DNA of 6,162 nt from Planctomycetaceae bacterium (GTDB taxonomy: Bacteria; Planctomycetota; Planctomycetia; Pirellulales; Thermoguttaceae). The DNA is taken from contig WRCR01000254.1 in assembly GCA_009783865.1 (NCBI GenBank), positions 1 through 6,162 on the forward strand, in the 5' to 3' direction. Every line of letters starts with the position of its first letter. Position 1 is the stretch's first letter. Of the stretch, positions 1 to 5,687 are shown piece after piece. Below the pieces are notes generated by a model. That model worked only from the letters and a program-made list of their open reading frames with translations. It was not told where the DNA came from and searched no databases. Position numbers and translations under genes: made by a program.

Positions 1-73
1 TATGCAGGTGTTTCATTCGGTTAGGAAACAGTGAATTCTGGAACGAGGGAAATCTCGATACGTTCTAACATAT
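1..73. other. Downstream flank of the cytochrome gene, no gene seen
   Basis: This is the short sequence after the stop codon of the minus-strand cytochrome gene. I see no open frame or RNA gene. A weak interrupted hairpin (GAACGAG at 41-47 against CTCG at 54-57 and TTC at 63-65) lies about 10 to 35 bases past the stop, but it has a bulge and no T-tract. I therefore do not call it a terminator. Confidence 0.5.
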
Positions 74-3000
74 TTAATCACGTCCGAAAATTTCCCATTC
101 GACAATACCGTTCTGACTCAACGGAAATGTTTCTTTCAGGTCTTCCAATTTGACGAAACGGGTTTTGCGAACCGGTACGTCGAACTCCTGCTCCTCTGCC
201 GTGTGCCGCAATGTTATCGGAATCTTTGAACCATCGGAAAATACCAGTGTTGCACTCGTCCACGTTTTTTTCGAATCAGGAAAAACTTTCAAATACAGCA
301 CTGTTTTTTCGACAGATACTTCGCGTCCGAAATCAACCTGCACCCAAAGGTCAGTGCGCGGGTCAGGATGCCAGCAAGTACCGCCGGACGATTTATCGCC
401 GTCAATTAAATTTTTCGGCGAAAACTCCGCCCGATATTTGTGGTGACTGTTCGACGCTGCATGAGGATAACAGCGAATCTGATGTGTTGCCGCAAACGGA
501 TTCAATGCCAGATTGCGTACCGGATTGCCCGCTACAGTAGAACCGCCGCGGGAATTAAGCCCTTCGGCAATACCGTGAATCGGGACTTGTTCGTTCTTAA
601 CTTTGAACTGTTCGAGGAATGTTCTTTGGACATCCCAGCCGCCGAACTCCATCTGCGGAAATTCGTCCAGCGAAAATGTCTTGCCGGTCGCTAAATGTTC
701 CTTGTACTTGTCGAGATGAACGACTTCGACCATCGCATGGCGCAGCCGCTTCGCTTCGTTGAAGAGATAAACGCCGCGAAGTTGGTCGCCGTTCCGGTGA
801 TAAAGGTGATTTCGACAGGCATCCCACGTGTTTGCCTCCATCCACGAACCGCAATACGGAACGAGAAGGTCAATCCAGCAGGCGATGCGTTCCTTTTCTT
901 CCTGCGAAACCTGAACGCCGTAATGCGAGGTCTCAAGATACTGCATCAGTTTGCTTTTCGCAGCACCTTCGTGATACGGCGGATTCATCTCTGCGTGACC
1001 GCAAGCGTGCGGAAAGTCCACCAAGATATTTTTGACAATATCCTCATCAACATCTTTGTTGGCATATAGGGAACTATATTTCGTCAAGAAACCGTATTTT
1101 GTCAGTCCGATGTACGATTCACTGAGGTCTCGACCAAGTCCGGGGGTCTGGGTATTTTGTGCATTTGCCGCTGTGATATTTCGATACACATCCCGCCAGA
1201 CAGCGTTCTTGACCAAGACGTTTATGTCATAAGTTCCCGAGTCGCCGAGCAGCGACAGCGGAACATCTGCCTTGTCAGGATTTTTCGTACCGGCATGACA
1301 ACATATACAATGGGCATCCCAGATAGGTTGAATTTCGCGGCGATAACTAAATCCCCTCGGCACGTCTTCGCCTTGCGGTGCGTTGACTCCGAGATATTCC
1401 CATGCCCTGCGTTCCAATTCCGTGAAAAATTCCAGTTGTTCCTGAACCGGTTCTTCTTCCGGTTTGAAAAACGGTGTCAACTTGCGCGGCAGTTTTCTAA
1501 TCGCCTTAGTTACCAAAGTATTGCCGATGAAACTGGTGTTCTTGTCTTCGTGACAGCCGACGCAAGACAGTGTTTCGCCGGGCTGCAAGATAGTCCAACT
1601 CCGCATGGTTTGGACGGCATAACCCTTTTCGTCAAGCAGTTGGAAATACACCGGCGTTCTTGCCGGGACGTTGAAGAGAACACTGCCGTCGTCTTCGACA
1701 TCGACGGTCCCTAAAACGTGTTTGACATCATAACTTCCGTTGTTGACAGCAATAGCAGTGGTAGAACGTCCGCCGGCAGGATGAAGAAGAACCTGTGTTG
1801 TCGATGCAGAACGTCCATCGAGACCAACTACCCGCAATTTTTTAACGGCTCCGCGTTCAACTCCTTCCATCGCCGGACCATGATAAACATCTTGTACGTA
1901 AAACGTTCCGTATGACTTGGACTGGTCAACTTGCGTAGGGCGCACCGGCGGAATTTCACGGGCAGCAAGCGGGAAGACCTGACCGCTTGAAATCGTTGGG
2001 TCGTAAATCAGCAATTCCCGTTCTCCAATGGTTCCCATATAGTAGTTGCGGGGCGGCTTCGTTCTTTTGTCTGTTATCAAAGCGGGTTTCACTTCACCGG
2101 AATTTTCCATCCAATAGATGCCGAATTTGGTCGGATACGGTCCCCGCGGCACATAAGATGCCGGTCTGAACGGCGGCACCGGCAGATAGGAAACGAGGTA
2201 ATTCCGCTCGTCAAGAGCCCAAGGATATTGGTATTGGTCCCCGGAACAGCCGAGAGTGTTTGCTCCTTGCGGTGTCCATTCATACGGGTCGACATCCGGC
2301 TTCGGCATCGGTATTTCGGGACAAATGTATTTAATTCCTTGGTTTTCCTGTGTTCCTTTAGTACGGTCTATCATCACCAGTTTGCCGTGCTGCGGAACGT
2401 GATGACCGACCATGATTCCGACGGCTTTTTGCGTGCCGGGAATTCCGCGAATATGCGTCAAGCCCGTTGGAATAAGCGAATTATTACCGTAATACTCCGT
2501 TTGATTGGTGCCGTCTGCGTTCATAACCATAGCCGGCTGTAAGGCACCGGCGTTGCGGTCAGCGTACTCCCAGCGGGTATAGGAAATTCTGCCGTCTGGC
2601 AGTACCGATGGATAACAGGAATGAGCGTGGTCGTATGAAAGCCGCCGGACAAAACGTCCTTCTCCATCACAAGTATAAAGGTTCGTCACGTTAGACCACC
2701 AGCACGGTGCCGACTGAACGCCGCGTGTCGATTCGAAAATGATGTCGCCCGAAGGAAGATAACAGGGTTCCAAGTCGGCGGTGCCTGCTCCGAAGGTTAT
2801 CTGCCGTACACTGCGGTCTGCAACTTCCATAACGTAAATGTGAAAGTCGTCGTCAACATCGTTCCTGCGCATCGAAAACGCAATACGTTTACCGTCAAAG
2901 GAGACGCAAGGGTCCCGCAGCATGCCGGCGGGACAATCGTACAGAATTTCGGTCGAAACGGTACCGTCATCGCTGATTGTCATAAGGCAGAGTTCCGCAC

Positions 3001-3589
3001 CCATTTGATAGTCCGGTCCGCGTTCCCGAAAATCGGCATCGGATAAATGCGTCGTATGCATGAACATCGCTTGTGACTGACCGATGACATGATGTTTCGT
3101 ATAAACATACTGTCGGACTTGACCGGCAAATGCGGCGGACAACCGCGCTTTGCGGCGCAGTTCACAGAGACCGAAATAGAACTCTTTCCAAGCAGGGGCA
3201 TTGCCGGGCTTTTTCGTTTCAAGGAAACCGGTCAAGGTTTTTTCATGTTCGTCAGTCGGAATGCTGCGCCGTTTTAGTTCGTTGAGAACCCTGCGAATCA
3301 TTCCTGCTTCGATGTCATTCGCATCGGCATCGGCAAAGCATTTCGTGAGGTCGGGCAAAACAATTCCGGCGGGATTGTCCACTACTGTTCTGTCTTCAGT
3401 GCTTGCGAGGTCTTGATACATCCAGTCCTTTTGGAGTTGCCAGACCGGATAGGCAACTGTGTTGCGGTTTTTAATGTCCGCTTCGCTTGCACCGGGTGTA
3501 ACCGGTGATTTTGCATAAGCAACTGTGGAAACTGTTACCGCGGCAATCGCTGCAAAAACAACAACTAACGAAAAAATAAAACGTAACAT
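74..3589 (-). CDS. Secreted HzsA-related dihaem cytochrome with beta-propeller and C-terminal discoidin-like domain
   Basis: This 1171-residue protein is probably periplasmic. Residues 1-26 form a signal peptide ending AYA. Residues about 160-550 resemble a TolB/WD40-like propeller, with PD40-type stretches near 226-289 and 326-345. Residues about 560-690 resemble the middle domain of hydrazine synthase alpha and end in haem site CVGCH (676-680). A second site, CICCH (761-765), follows the phrase REIQPIWDAH typical of planctomycete cytochromes, and a cytochrome-like region runs to about 930. Residues about 1025-1171 look like an F5/8 type C (discoidin) carbohydrate-binding fold. The family resemblance is from memory of the sequence pattern. 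No HzsB or HzsC gene is visible and the position four residues after the first haem His is Asn684, so hydrazine synthesis is not expected and the substrate is unknown. The ATG has a GGAG site 8 bases upstream. It is the last gene of the three-gene minus-strand set, 38 bases after the lipoprotein gene. Confidence 0.85.
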   Translation of the reverse strand: MLRFIFSLVVVFAAIAAVTVSTVAYAKSPVTPGASEADIKNRNTVAYPVWQLQKDWMYQDLASTEDRTVVDNPAGIVLPDLTKCFADADANDIEAGMIRRVLNELKRRSIPTDEHEKTLTGFLETKKPGNAPAWKEFYFGLCELRRKARLSAAFAGQVRQYVYTKHHVIGQSQAMFMHTTHLSDADFRERGPDYQMGAELCLMTISDDGTVSTEILYDCPAGMLRDPCVSFDGKRIAFSMRRNDVDDDFHIYVMEVADRSVRQITFGAGTADLEPCYLPSGDIIFESTRGVQSAPCWWSNVTNLYTCDGEGRFVRRLSYDHAHSCYPSVLPDGRISYTRWEYADRNAGALQPAMVMNADGTNQTEYYGNNSLIPTGLTHIRGIPGTQKAVGIMVGHHVPQHGKLVMIDRTKGTQENQGIKYICPEIPMPKPDVDPYEWTPQGANTLGCSGDQYQYPWALDERNYLVSYLPVPPFRPASYVPRGPYPTKFGIYWMENSGEVKPALITDKRTKPPRNYYMGTIGERELLIYDPTISSGQVFPLAAREIPPVRPTQVDQSKSYGTFYVQDVYHGPAMEGVERGAVKKLRVVGLDGRSASTTQVLLHPAGGRSTTAIAVNNGSYDVKHVLGTVDVEDDGSVLFNVPARTPVYFQLLDEKGYAVQTMRSWTILQPGETLSCVGCHEDKNTSFIGNTLVTKAIRKLPRKLTPFFKPEEEPVQEQLEFFTELERRAWEYLGVNAPQGEDVPRGFSYRREIQPIWDAHCICCHAGTKNPDKADVPLSLLGDSGTYDINVLVKNAVWRDVYRNITAANAQNTQTPGLGRDLSESYIGLTKYGFLTKYSSLYANKDVDEDIVKNILVDFPHACGHAEMNPPYHEGAAKSKLMQYLETSHYGVQVSQEEKERIACWIDLLVPYCGSWMEANTWDACRNHLYHRNGDQLRGVYLFNEAKRLRHAMVEVVHLDKYKEHLATGKTFSLDEFPQMEFGGWDVQRTFLEQFKVKNEQVPIHGIAEGLNSRGGSTVAGNPVRNLALNPFAATHQIRCYPHAASNSHHKYRAEFSPKNLIDGDKSSGGTCWHPDPRTDLWVQVDFGREVSVEKTVLYLKVFPDSKKTWTSATLVFSDGSKIPITLRHTAEEQEFDVPVRKTRFVKLEDLKETFPLSQNGIVEWEIFGRD

Positions 3590-3597
3590 TAGATTAT

Positions 3598-3601
3598 CTC
3601 C
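3598..3601 (-). promoter_or_regulatory. Ribosome binding site of the HzsA-related gene
   Basis: GGAG on the minus strand lies 8 bases before the ATG at 3589. It supports that start, which also gives a complete signal peptide. It is one of only two clear Shine-Dalgarno sites in the window. Confidence 0.65.
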
Positions 3602-3627
3602 GCATTAAACACAATGAAAATATGTAA

Positions 3628-4146
3628 TTATCTGGAGTCCTTCGTTTGTGTATAGATTAAGGTTTTAACGGGTTCGCCGATTTCGAACACCTTTTTAACA
3701 CTTTTGTTTTCAATAGTCAATTCCAAGGGCGATTTTTCACGGTCAGTGTATTGCGCATCAATGAGCGAATACGTTTTAATATCTTCCACCCATTTTCTCG
3801 TATCACTTTCGGGATTGTCCCAGCCCTGTCCTTCATAGATTGTTTTTGTCAGAAATATCTTGTATTTTCCTGCCGGTGCGCCGACGAATTGCCCGTGAGT
3901 ACGGACAGCAGCATTTCCGCTGCGGTCTGTTATTCCGCCGACTGCCCAGCGGCTGTTCACTTCCGGGTCGTACAATACAACCTGAACGCCTTCGACCGGT
4001 GCGCCGTTTTGGGTAATTCCGATATTACAGGAATACAATTTTGGAAAATCCTTCGGCTTTTCCGGTCCGCCGCAACCGGATAGAGAACAGACGGCAGTAC
4101 AGAAAAAGACGGCAGACAGCAGACGGCAGACAGCAGTTAGTTTCAT
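3628..4146 (-). CDS. Small lipoprotein with carboxypeptidase-regulatory-like (transthyretin-type) domain
   Basis: This is a 172-residue predicted lipoprotein. Residues 1-24 are a hydrophobic signal peptide with lipobox LSGC, so Cys25 would be lipidated. Gly-Gly follows it, with no obvious inner-membrane retention Asp. Residues about 38-105 read as a beta-sandwich of the carboxypeptidase-regulatory or transthyretin type: a GAPVEGVQVVLYDP strand pair, then GGITDRSGNAAVRT, then PAGKYKIFLTK. This domain is common beside DUF1559 genes in planctomycetes and has no assigned enzyme activity; a surface or cell-wall adhesive role is only an inference. The start has no Shine-Dalgarno site, and the start codon and part of the signal peptide lie inside a 7-bp-periodic repeat array. 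The stop is 38 bases before the cytochrome gene, so co-transcription is likely. Confidence 0.8.
   Translation of the reverse strand: MKLTAVCRLLSAVFFCTAVCSLSGCGGPEKPKDFPKLYSCNIGITQNGAPVEGVQVVLYDPEVNSRWAVGGITDRSGNAAVRTHGQFVGAPAGKYKIFLTKTIYEGQGWDNPESDTRKWVEDIKTYSLIDAQYTDREKSPLELTIENKSVKKVFEIGEPVKTLIYTQTKDSR
4107..4134. repeat. 14-bp tandem duplication inside the lipoprotein signal-peptide codons
   Basis: AGACGGCAGACAGC occurs twice in immediate succession (4107-4120 and 4121-4134). A partial third match, CAGACGGCAG, lies at 4088-4097. Each 14-mer is two related heptamers, so this is the coding end of the larger heptad array. Because 14 is not a multiple of three, the two copies are read in different frames: the first as AVCRL and the second as LSAVF. 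Both fit a signal peptide. Confidence 0.85.
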
Positions 4147-4248
4147 AGTGAATAGTTAGTTAATAGTTAATAGTGAGCGGTTAATAGCGGATAGCGGAAC
4201 AATCGCTTGCGCAACTATTCACTATTCGTTATTCACTATTCACTATAA
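4109..4248. repeat. Degenerate heptanucleotide array with an orientation switch
   Basis: Counting in sevens from 4109 gives a continuous phased series: ACGGCAG, ACAGCAG, ACGGCAG, ACAGCAG, TTAGTTT, CATAGTG, AATAGTT, AGTTAAT, AGTTAAT, AGTGAGC, GGTTAAT, AGCGGAT, AGCGGAA, two unrelated units (4200-4213), then ACTATTC, ACTATTC, GTTATTC, ACTATTC, ACTATAA. The left half carries GAATAGT-like units on the plus strand and the right half carries them on the minus strand. TTGCGCAA (4207-4214) lies near the switch. The array spans the DUF1559 stop codon, the 96-base gap and the lipoprotein start. It resembles the short tandemly repeated heptamers (STRR) known in cyanobacteria, which is an analogy only. 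Confidence 0.8.
4145..4225. repeat. 13-bp perfect inverted repeat at the DUF1559/lipoprotein junction
   Basis: ATAGTGAATAGTT at 4145-4157 is the exact reverse complement of AACTATTCACTAT at 4213-4225. A 12-bp version pairs 4145-4156 with 4235-4246. In the minus-strand transcript the arm nearest the lipoprotein takes in two bases of its start codon. The loop is long (55 bases) and there is no T-tract, so it is not a classical terminator. Confidence 0.7.
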
Positions 4249-5490
4249 AGTTTTACTTTCTCCGCCGTTGATACTTCCGAGTGCACCCCAAACGCCGAAA
4301 GGGCTTTCTCCTTTCACGTATTCAAACGAAATAATAGTATTATAATTGCCGCAATCAATAGTATCAGAAATAAATCGGCAACTGCCGTCAGCCATCCCCG
4401 TATTTACTCCGCCGGAATGATAACTTGTTGCGGAATAAATTCCCCAAAACTGCCAATTGCCGTTTCTGGCACAACTCGGTGAATTCGGGGGGAGTATCGT
4501 ATTAAACCCGCCCAATGCCGCAATTCCTGAAAACATAATTGCCCCGCGCAAAGAGCGGATTGGTCCGCTGATTTGATTCGTGCCGATTTGCTTTAATTTG
4601 CACGTGCCGGCATCCAATTTTGGGTCGCTTGTCCAAGAACCTGACAATAGAACATCGCTGGCGATTCCGCCGCGAAGAGTATCGGTATAGGGAGTAACAT
4701 TACGGCTGTCAGGTGAAGAACAGGCCTCTGCTATAAACAGTGAATTACTCGTTCCATCAGTGCAGGCGGAAAGCGGCTGCCAATTGTATTCACTGAAAAA
4801 ACAACGGGCAACATCTGCCGGATAAACAACGTATGCCGAATCGCGTGCAGTTGCAGGCGGTCCATAATTATTTGCGGCTGTCCAGTAAGACAGCCCCAAC
4901 TCTGCAATATCGGCATTATTGTAAGAAACATCTCCCATCGAAAACATAATGTTGGTGCCTGCCGAAAGATTCGTTCCGGCACCGACACCGCTTGGACCGC
5001 GGATTTGCCTTGCAGTGCCCAGGTCCGAGGGACAAATCAGTGTACTGATCACCAATGTGTTAAAAACACTGGAGACGGTGTTATCATACACTGATTTACC
5101 CAGGGTACAATCGCTTAGGATTTGGTCGTAAGGGGCTTGCCGCTCCATGAAGGGACATAGGGCAAACGTCCCGCTCCAGCAGGGGTACGCTTTAACAGAG
5201 TACATTCTTGCCGGTAATGCTTGATGCACATCGGCGTAGTTGTGCAGAGCCAGCGAGAATTGTTTCATATTGTTTGCACACTGCATTCTTCTTGCCGCTT
5301 CACGAGCGGCTTGCACTGCGGGCAAAAGAAGTGCAATAAGAACGCCAATGATAGCGATGACTACGAGGAGTTCAACGAGAGTAAATGCTCTTACGAGCCG
5401 TAAGTGATAACTTACGGGCGGGTTATCACCCGCCGCTCGTATTTCGTTTCCCCCCCTCGAATCACCTAGATTCACGTTTTCTTTACTCAT
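4243..5490 (-). CDS. DUF1559 family protein with prepilin-type N-terminal methylation motif
   Basis: This 415-residue protein is of the planctomycete DUF1559 type. It has a 35-residue leader, then the type IV prepilin-like segment FTLVELLVVIAIIGVL (36-51) with the conserved Glu40, then LLPAVQAAREAARRMQC. The body is DUF1559, and the H-X9-DG signature lies at 358-369 (HSGGVNTGMADG). Family knowledge suggests processing by a prepilin peptidase and an envelope or pseudopilus location; the exact role is unknown. The residue before the cleavage point is Ala35 rather than the usual Gly. An upstream in-frame TTG at 5511 is possible, but the ATG at 5490 has AGGAG 8 bases before it and is preferred. 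The leader is unusually long and contains a G7 tract and a nested palindrome. It is the first gene of the minus-strand set, behind its own promoter. Confidence 0.9.
   Translation of the reverse strand: MSKENVNLGDSRGGNEIRAAGDNPPVSYHLRLVRAFTLVELLVVIAIIGVLIALLLPAVQAAREAARRMQCANNMKQFSLALHNYADVHQALPARMYSVKAYPCWSGTFALCPFMERQAPYDQILSDCTLGKSVYDNTVSSVFNTLVISTLICPSDLGTARQIRGPSGVGAGTNLSAGTNIMFSMGDVSYNNADIAELGLSYWTAANNYGPPATARDSAYVVYPADVARCFFSEYNWQPLSACTDGTSNSLFIAEACSSPDSRNVTPYTDTLRGGIASDVLLSGSWTSDPKLDAGTCKLKQIGTNQISGPIRSLRGAIMFSGIAALGGFNTILPPNSPSCARNGNWQFWGIYSATSYHSGGVNTGMADGSCRFISDTIDCGNYNTIISFEYVKGESPFGVWGALGSINGGESKTL
5392..5441. repeat. 50-base nested palindrome inside the DUF1559 leader codons
   Basis: The outer arms TACGAG (5392-5397) and CTCGTA (5436-5441) are complementary. 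Inside lie two hairpins: CCGTAAGT/ACTTACGG (5398-5405 with 5410-5417, loop GATA) and GCGGGT/ACCCGC (5418-5423 with 5428-5433, loop TATC). Together 40 of 50 bases pair, as a three-way junction. The two loops complement each other, and GTGATAAC (5404-5411) can instead pair with GTTATCAC (5422-5429), which excludes both hairpins. It codes for residues about 17-33, just ahead of the prepilin motif. Confidence 0.85.
5450..5456. repeat. Seven-base G/C homopolymer in DUF1559 codons 12-14
   Basis: There is a run of seven C on the plus strand, read as G7 in the DUF1559 coding strand within the codons for Arg12-Gly13-Gly14. The length given here keeps the frame open from the ATG to the prepilin motif. 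A gain or loss of one base would shift the frame before the conserved part. Confidence 0.7.
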
Positions 5491-5498
5491 TTCAGTAT

Positions 5499-5503
5499 CT
5501 CCT
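5499..5503 (-). promoter_or_regulatory. Ribosome binding site that fixes the DUF1559 start
   Basis: AGGAG on the minus strand is 8 bases before the ATG at 5490. It lies downstream of the alternative TTG at 5511, so it argues that translation begins at the ATG. Confidence 0.75.
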
Positions 5504-5512
5504 AATTGCAAA

Positions 5513-5542
5513 GTGATTATTTGATTATCGTAACCTAATCAC
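5513..5542. promoter_or_regulatory. Inverted repeat in the 5' leader of the DUF1559 transcript
   Basis: GTGATTA (5513-5519) and TAATCAC (5536-5542) are exact reverse complements 16 bases apart. TGATTAT also repeats directly at 5514-5520 and 5522-5528. The element lies just past the predicted -10 box and around the expected transcript start. It could be an operator or a leader hairpin; no regulator can be named. Confidence 0.4.
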
Positions 5543-5546
5543 ATGT

Positions 5547-5575
5547 AGTATAACAGTGTGCATTGAGTTTTACAA
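5547..5575 (-). promoter_or_regulatory. Extended -10 promoter for the DUF1559 gene and likely operon
   Basis: On the minus strand, TTGTAA (5575-5570) and TATACT (5552-5547) are 17 bases apart. TGT directly precedes the -10, giving the extended -10 pattern. The -35 matches consensus at 4 of 6 positions and the -10 at 5 of 6. Transcription would start near 5540 and leave a leader of about 50 bases. Confidence 0.65.
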
Positions 5576-5584
5576 CCCACAATT

Positions 5585-5613
5585 TCCCGCCAAATATGTT
5601 GATATCCCGCCAA
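5585..5613. promoter_or_regulatory. Direct-repeat operator candidate between the divergent promoters
   Basis: TCCCGCCAA occurs at 5585-5593 and again at 5605-5613, a 20-base register, or about two helical turns. The repeats fill the space between the two -35 boxes, with 9 bases to the minus-strand box and 8 to the plus-strand box. XylR of E. coli, an AraC-family protein, binds direct repeats of about this spacing beside its -35 box. That makes the neighbouring regulator the natural candidate ligand, by inference. Confidence 0.5.
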
Positions 5614-5621
5614 TACGGCGG
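5607..5621. repeat. CCGCC-AATAC-GGCGG palindrome abutting the regulator -35
   Basis: The five-base arms at 5607-5611 and 5617-5621 are perfect complements. The left arm is part of the second direct repeat, and the right arm touches the -35 box at 5622. It may be a half-site for a dimeric regulator or simply a by-product of the CCGCC motif. Confidence 0.4.
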
Positions 5622-5650
5622 TTGACAAATTCCTTTCAGCGGGTGATAAT
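5622..5650 (+). promoter_or_regulatory. Near-consensus sigma70-type promoter for the XylR-like regulator
   Basis: A perfect TTGACA (5622-5627) is 17 bases from GATAAT (5645-5650), one mismatch from TATAAT. The transcript would start near 5657 and have a leader of about 30 bases. Such a strong promoter suggests the gene is mainly held in check by repression. Confidence 0.75.
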
Positions 5651-5652
5651 AG

Positions 5653-5666
5653 AGCAAAATTTTGCT
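5653..5666. promoter_or_regulatory. 14-bp perfect palindrome at the regulator transcript start
   Basis: AGCAAAATTTTGCT is a perfect palindrome beginning three bases after the -10 box and covering the expected start site. That position is typical of a repressor operator. No binding protein is identifiable from the window. Confidence 0.45.
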
Positions 5667-5687
5667 TTCGCATCGGGGGCTGAAGCC

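Noticed and set aside
41..65. Possible terminator after the cytochrome gene
   Set aside because: The stem is short and interrupted by a five-base bulge, and no T-run follows on the minus strand.
1157..1714. 185-codon open frame on the plus strand
   Set aside because: It lies wholly opposite the strongly supported cytochrome gene, has no recognisable domain or ribosome site, and reads as an antisense shadow. The same holds for the other plus-strand frames between 150 and 3416.
4109..4248. CRISPR array
   Set aside because: The repeats are 7 bases, contiguous and degenerate, with no unique spacers and no cas genes.
5491..5511. Upstream TTG start for the DUF1559 protein
   Set aside because: The AGGAG site lies between this TTG and the ATG at 5490, and seven extra residues add no feature, so the ATG is the better start.
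5639..5649. GCGGGTGATAA shared by the regulator promoter and the nested palindrome (minus strand of 5423-5433)
   Set aside because: An 11-base match between two places in a 6-kb window is expected several times by chance, so it does not by itself link the two elements.
5678..5687. GGC-TGAA-GCC mini-hairpin directly before the regulator start
   Set aside because: A three-base-pair stem is too weak to support as a regulatory structure.
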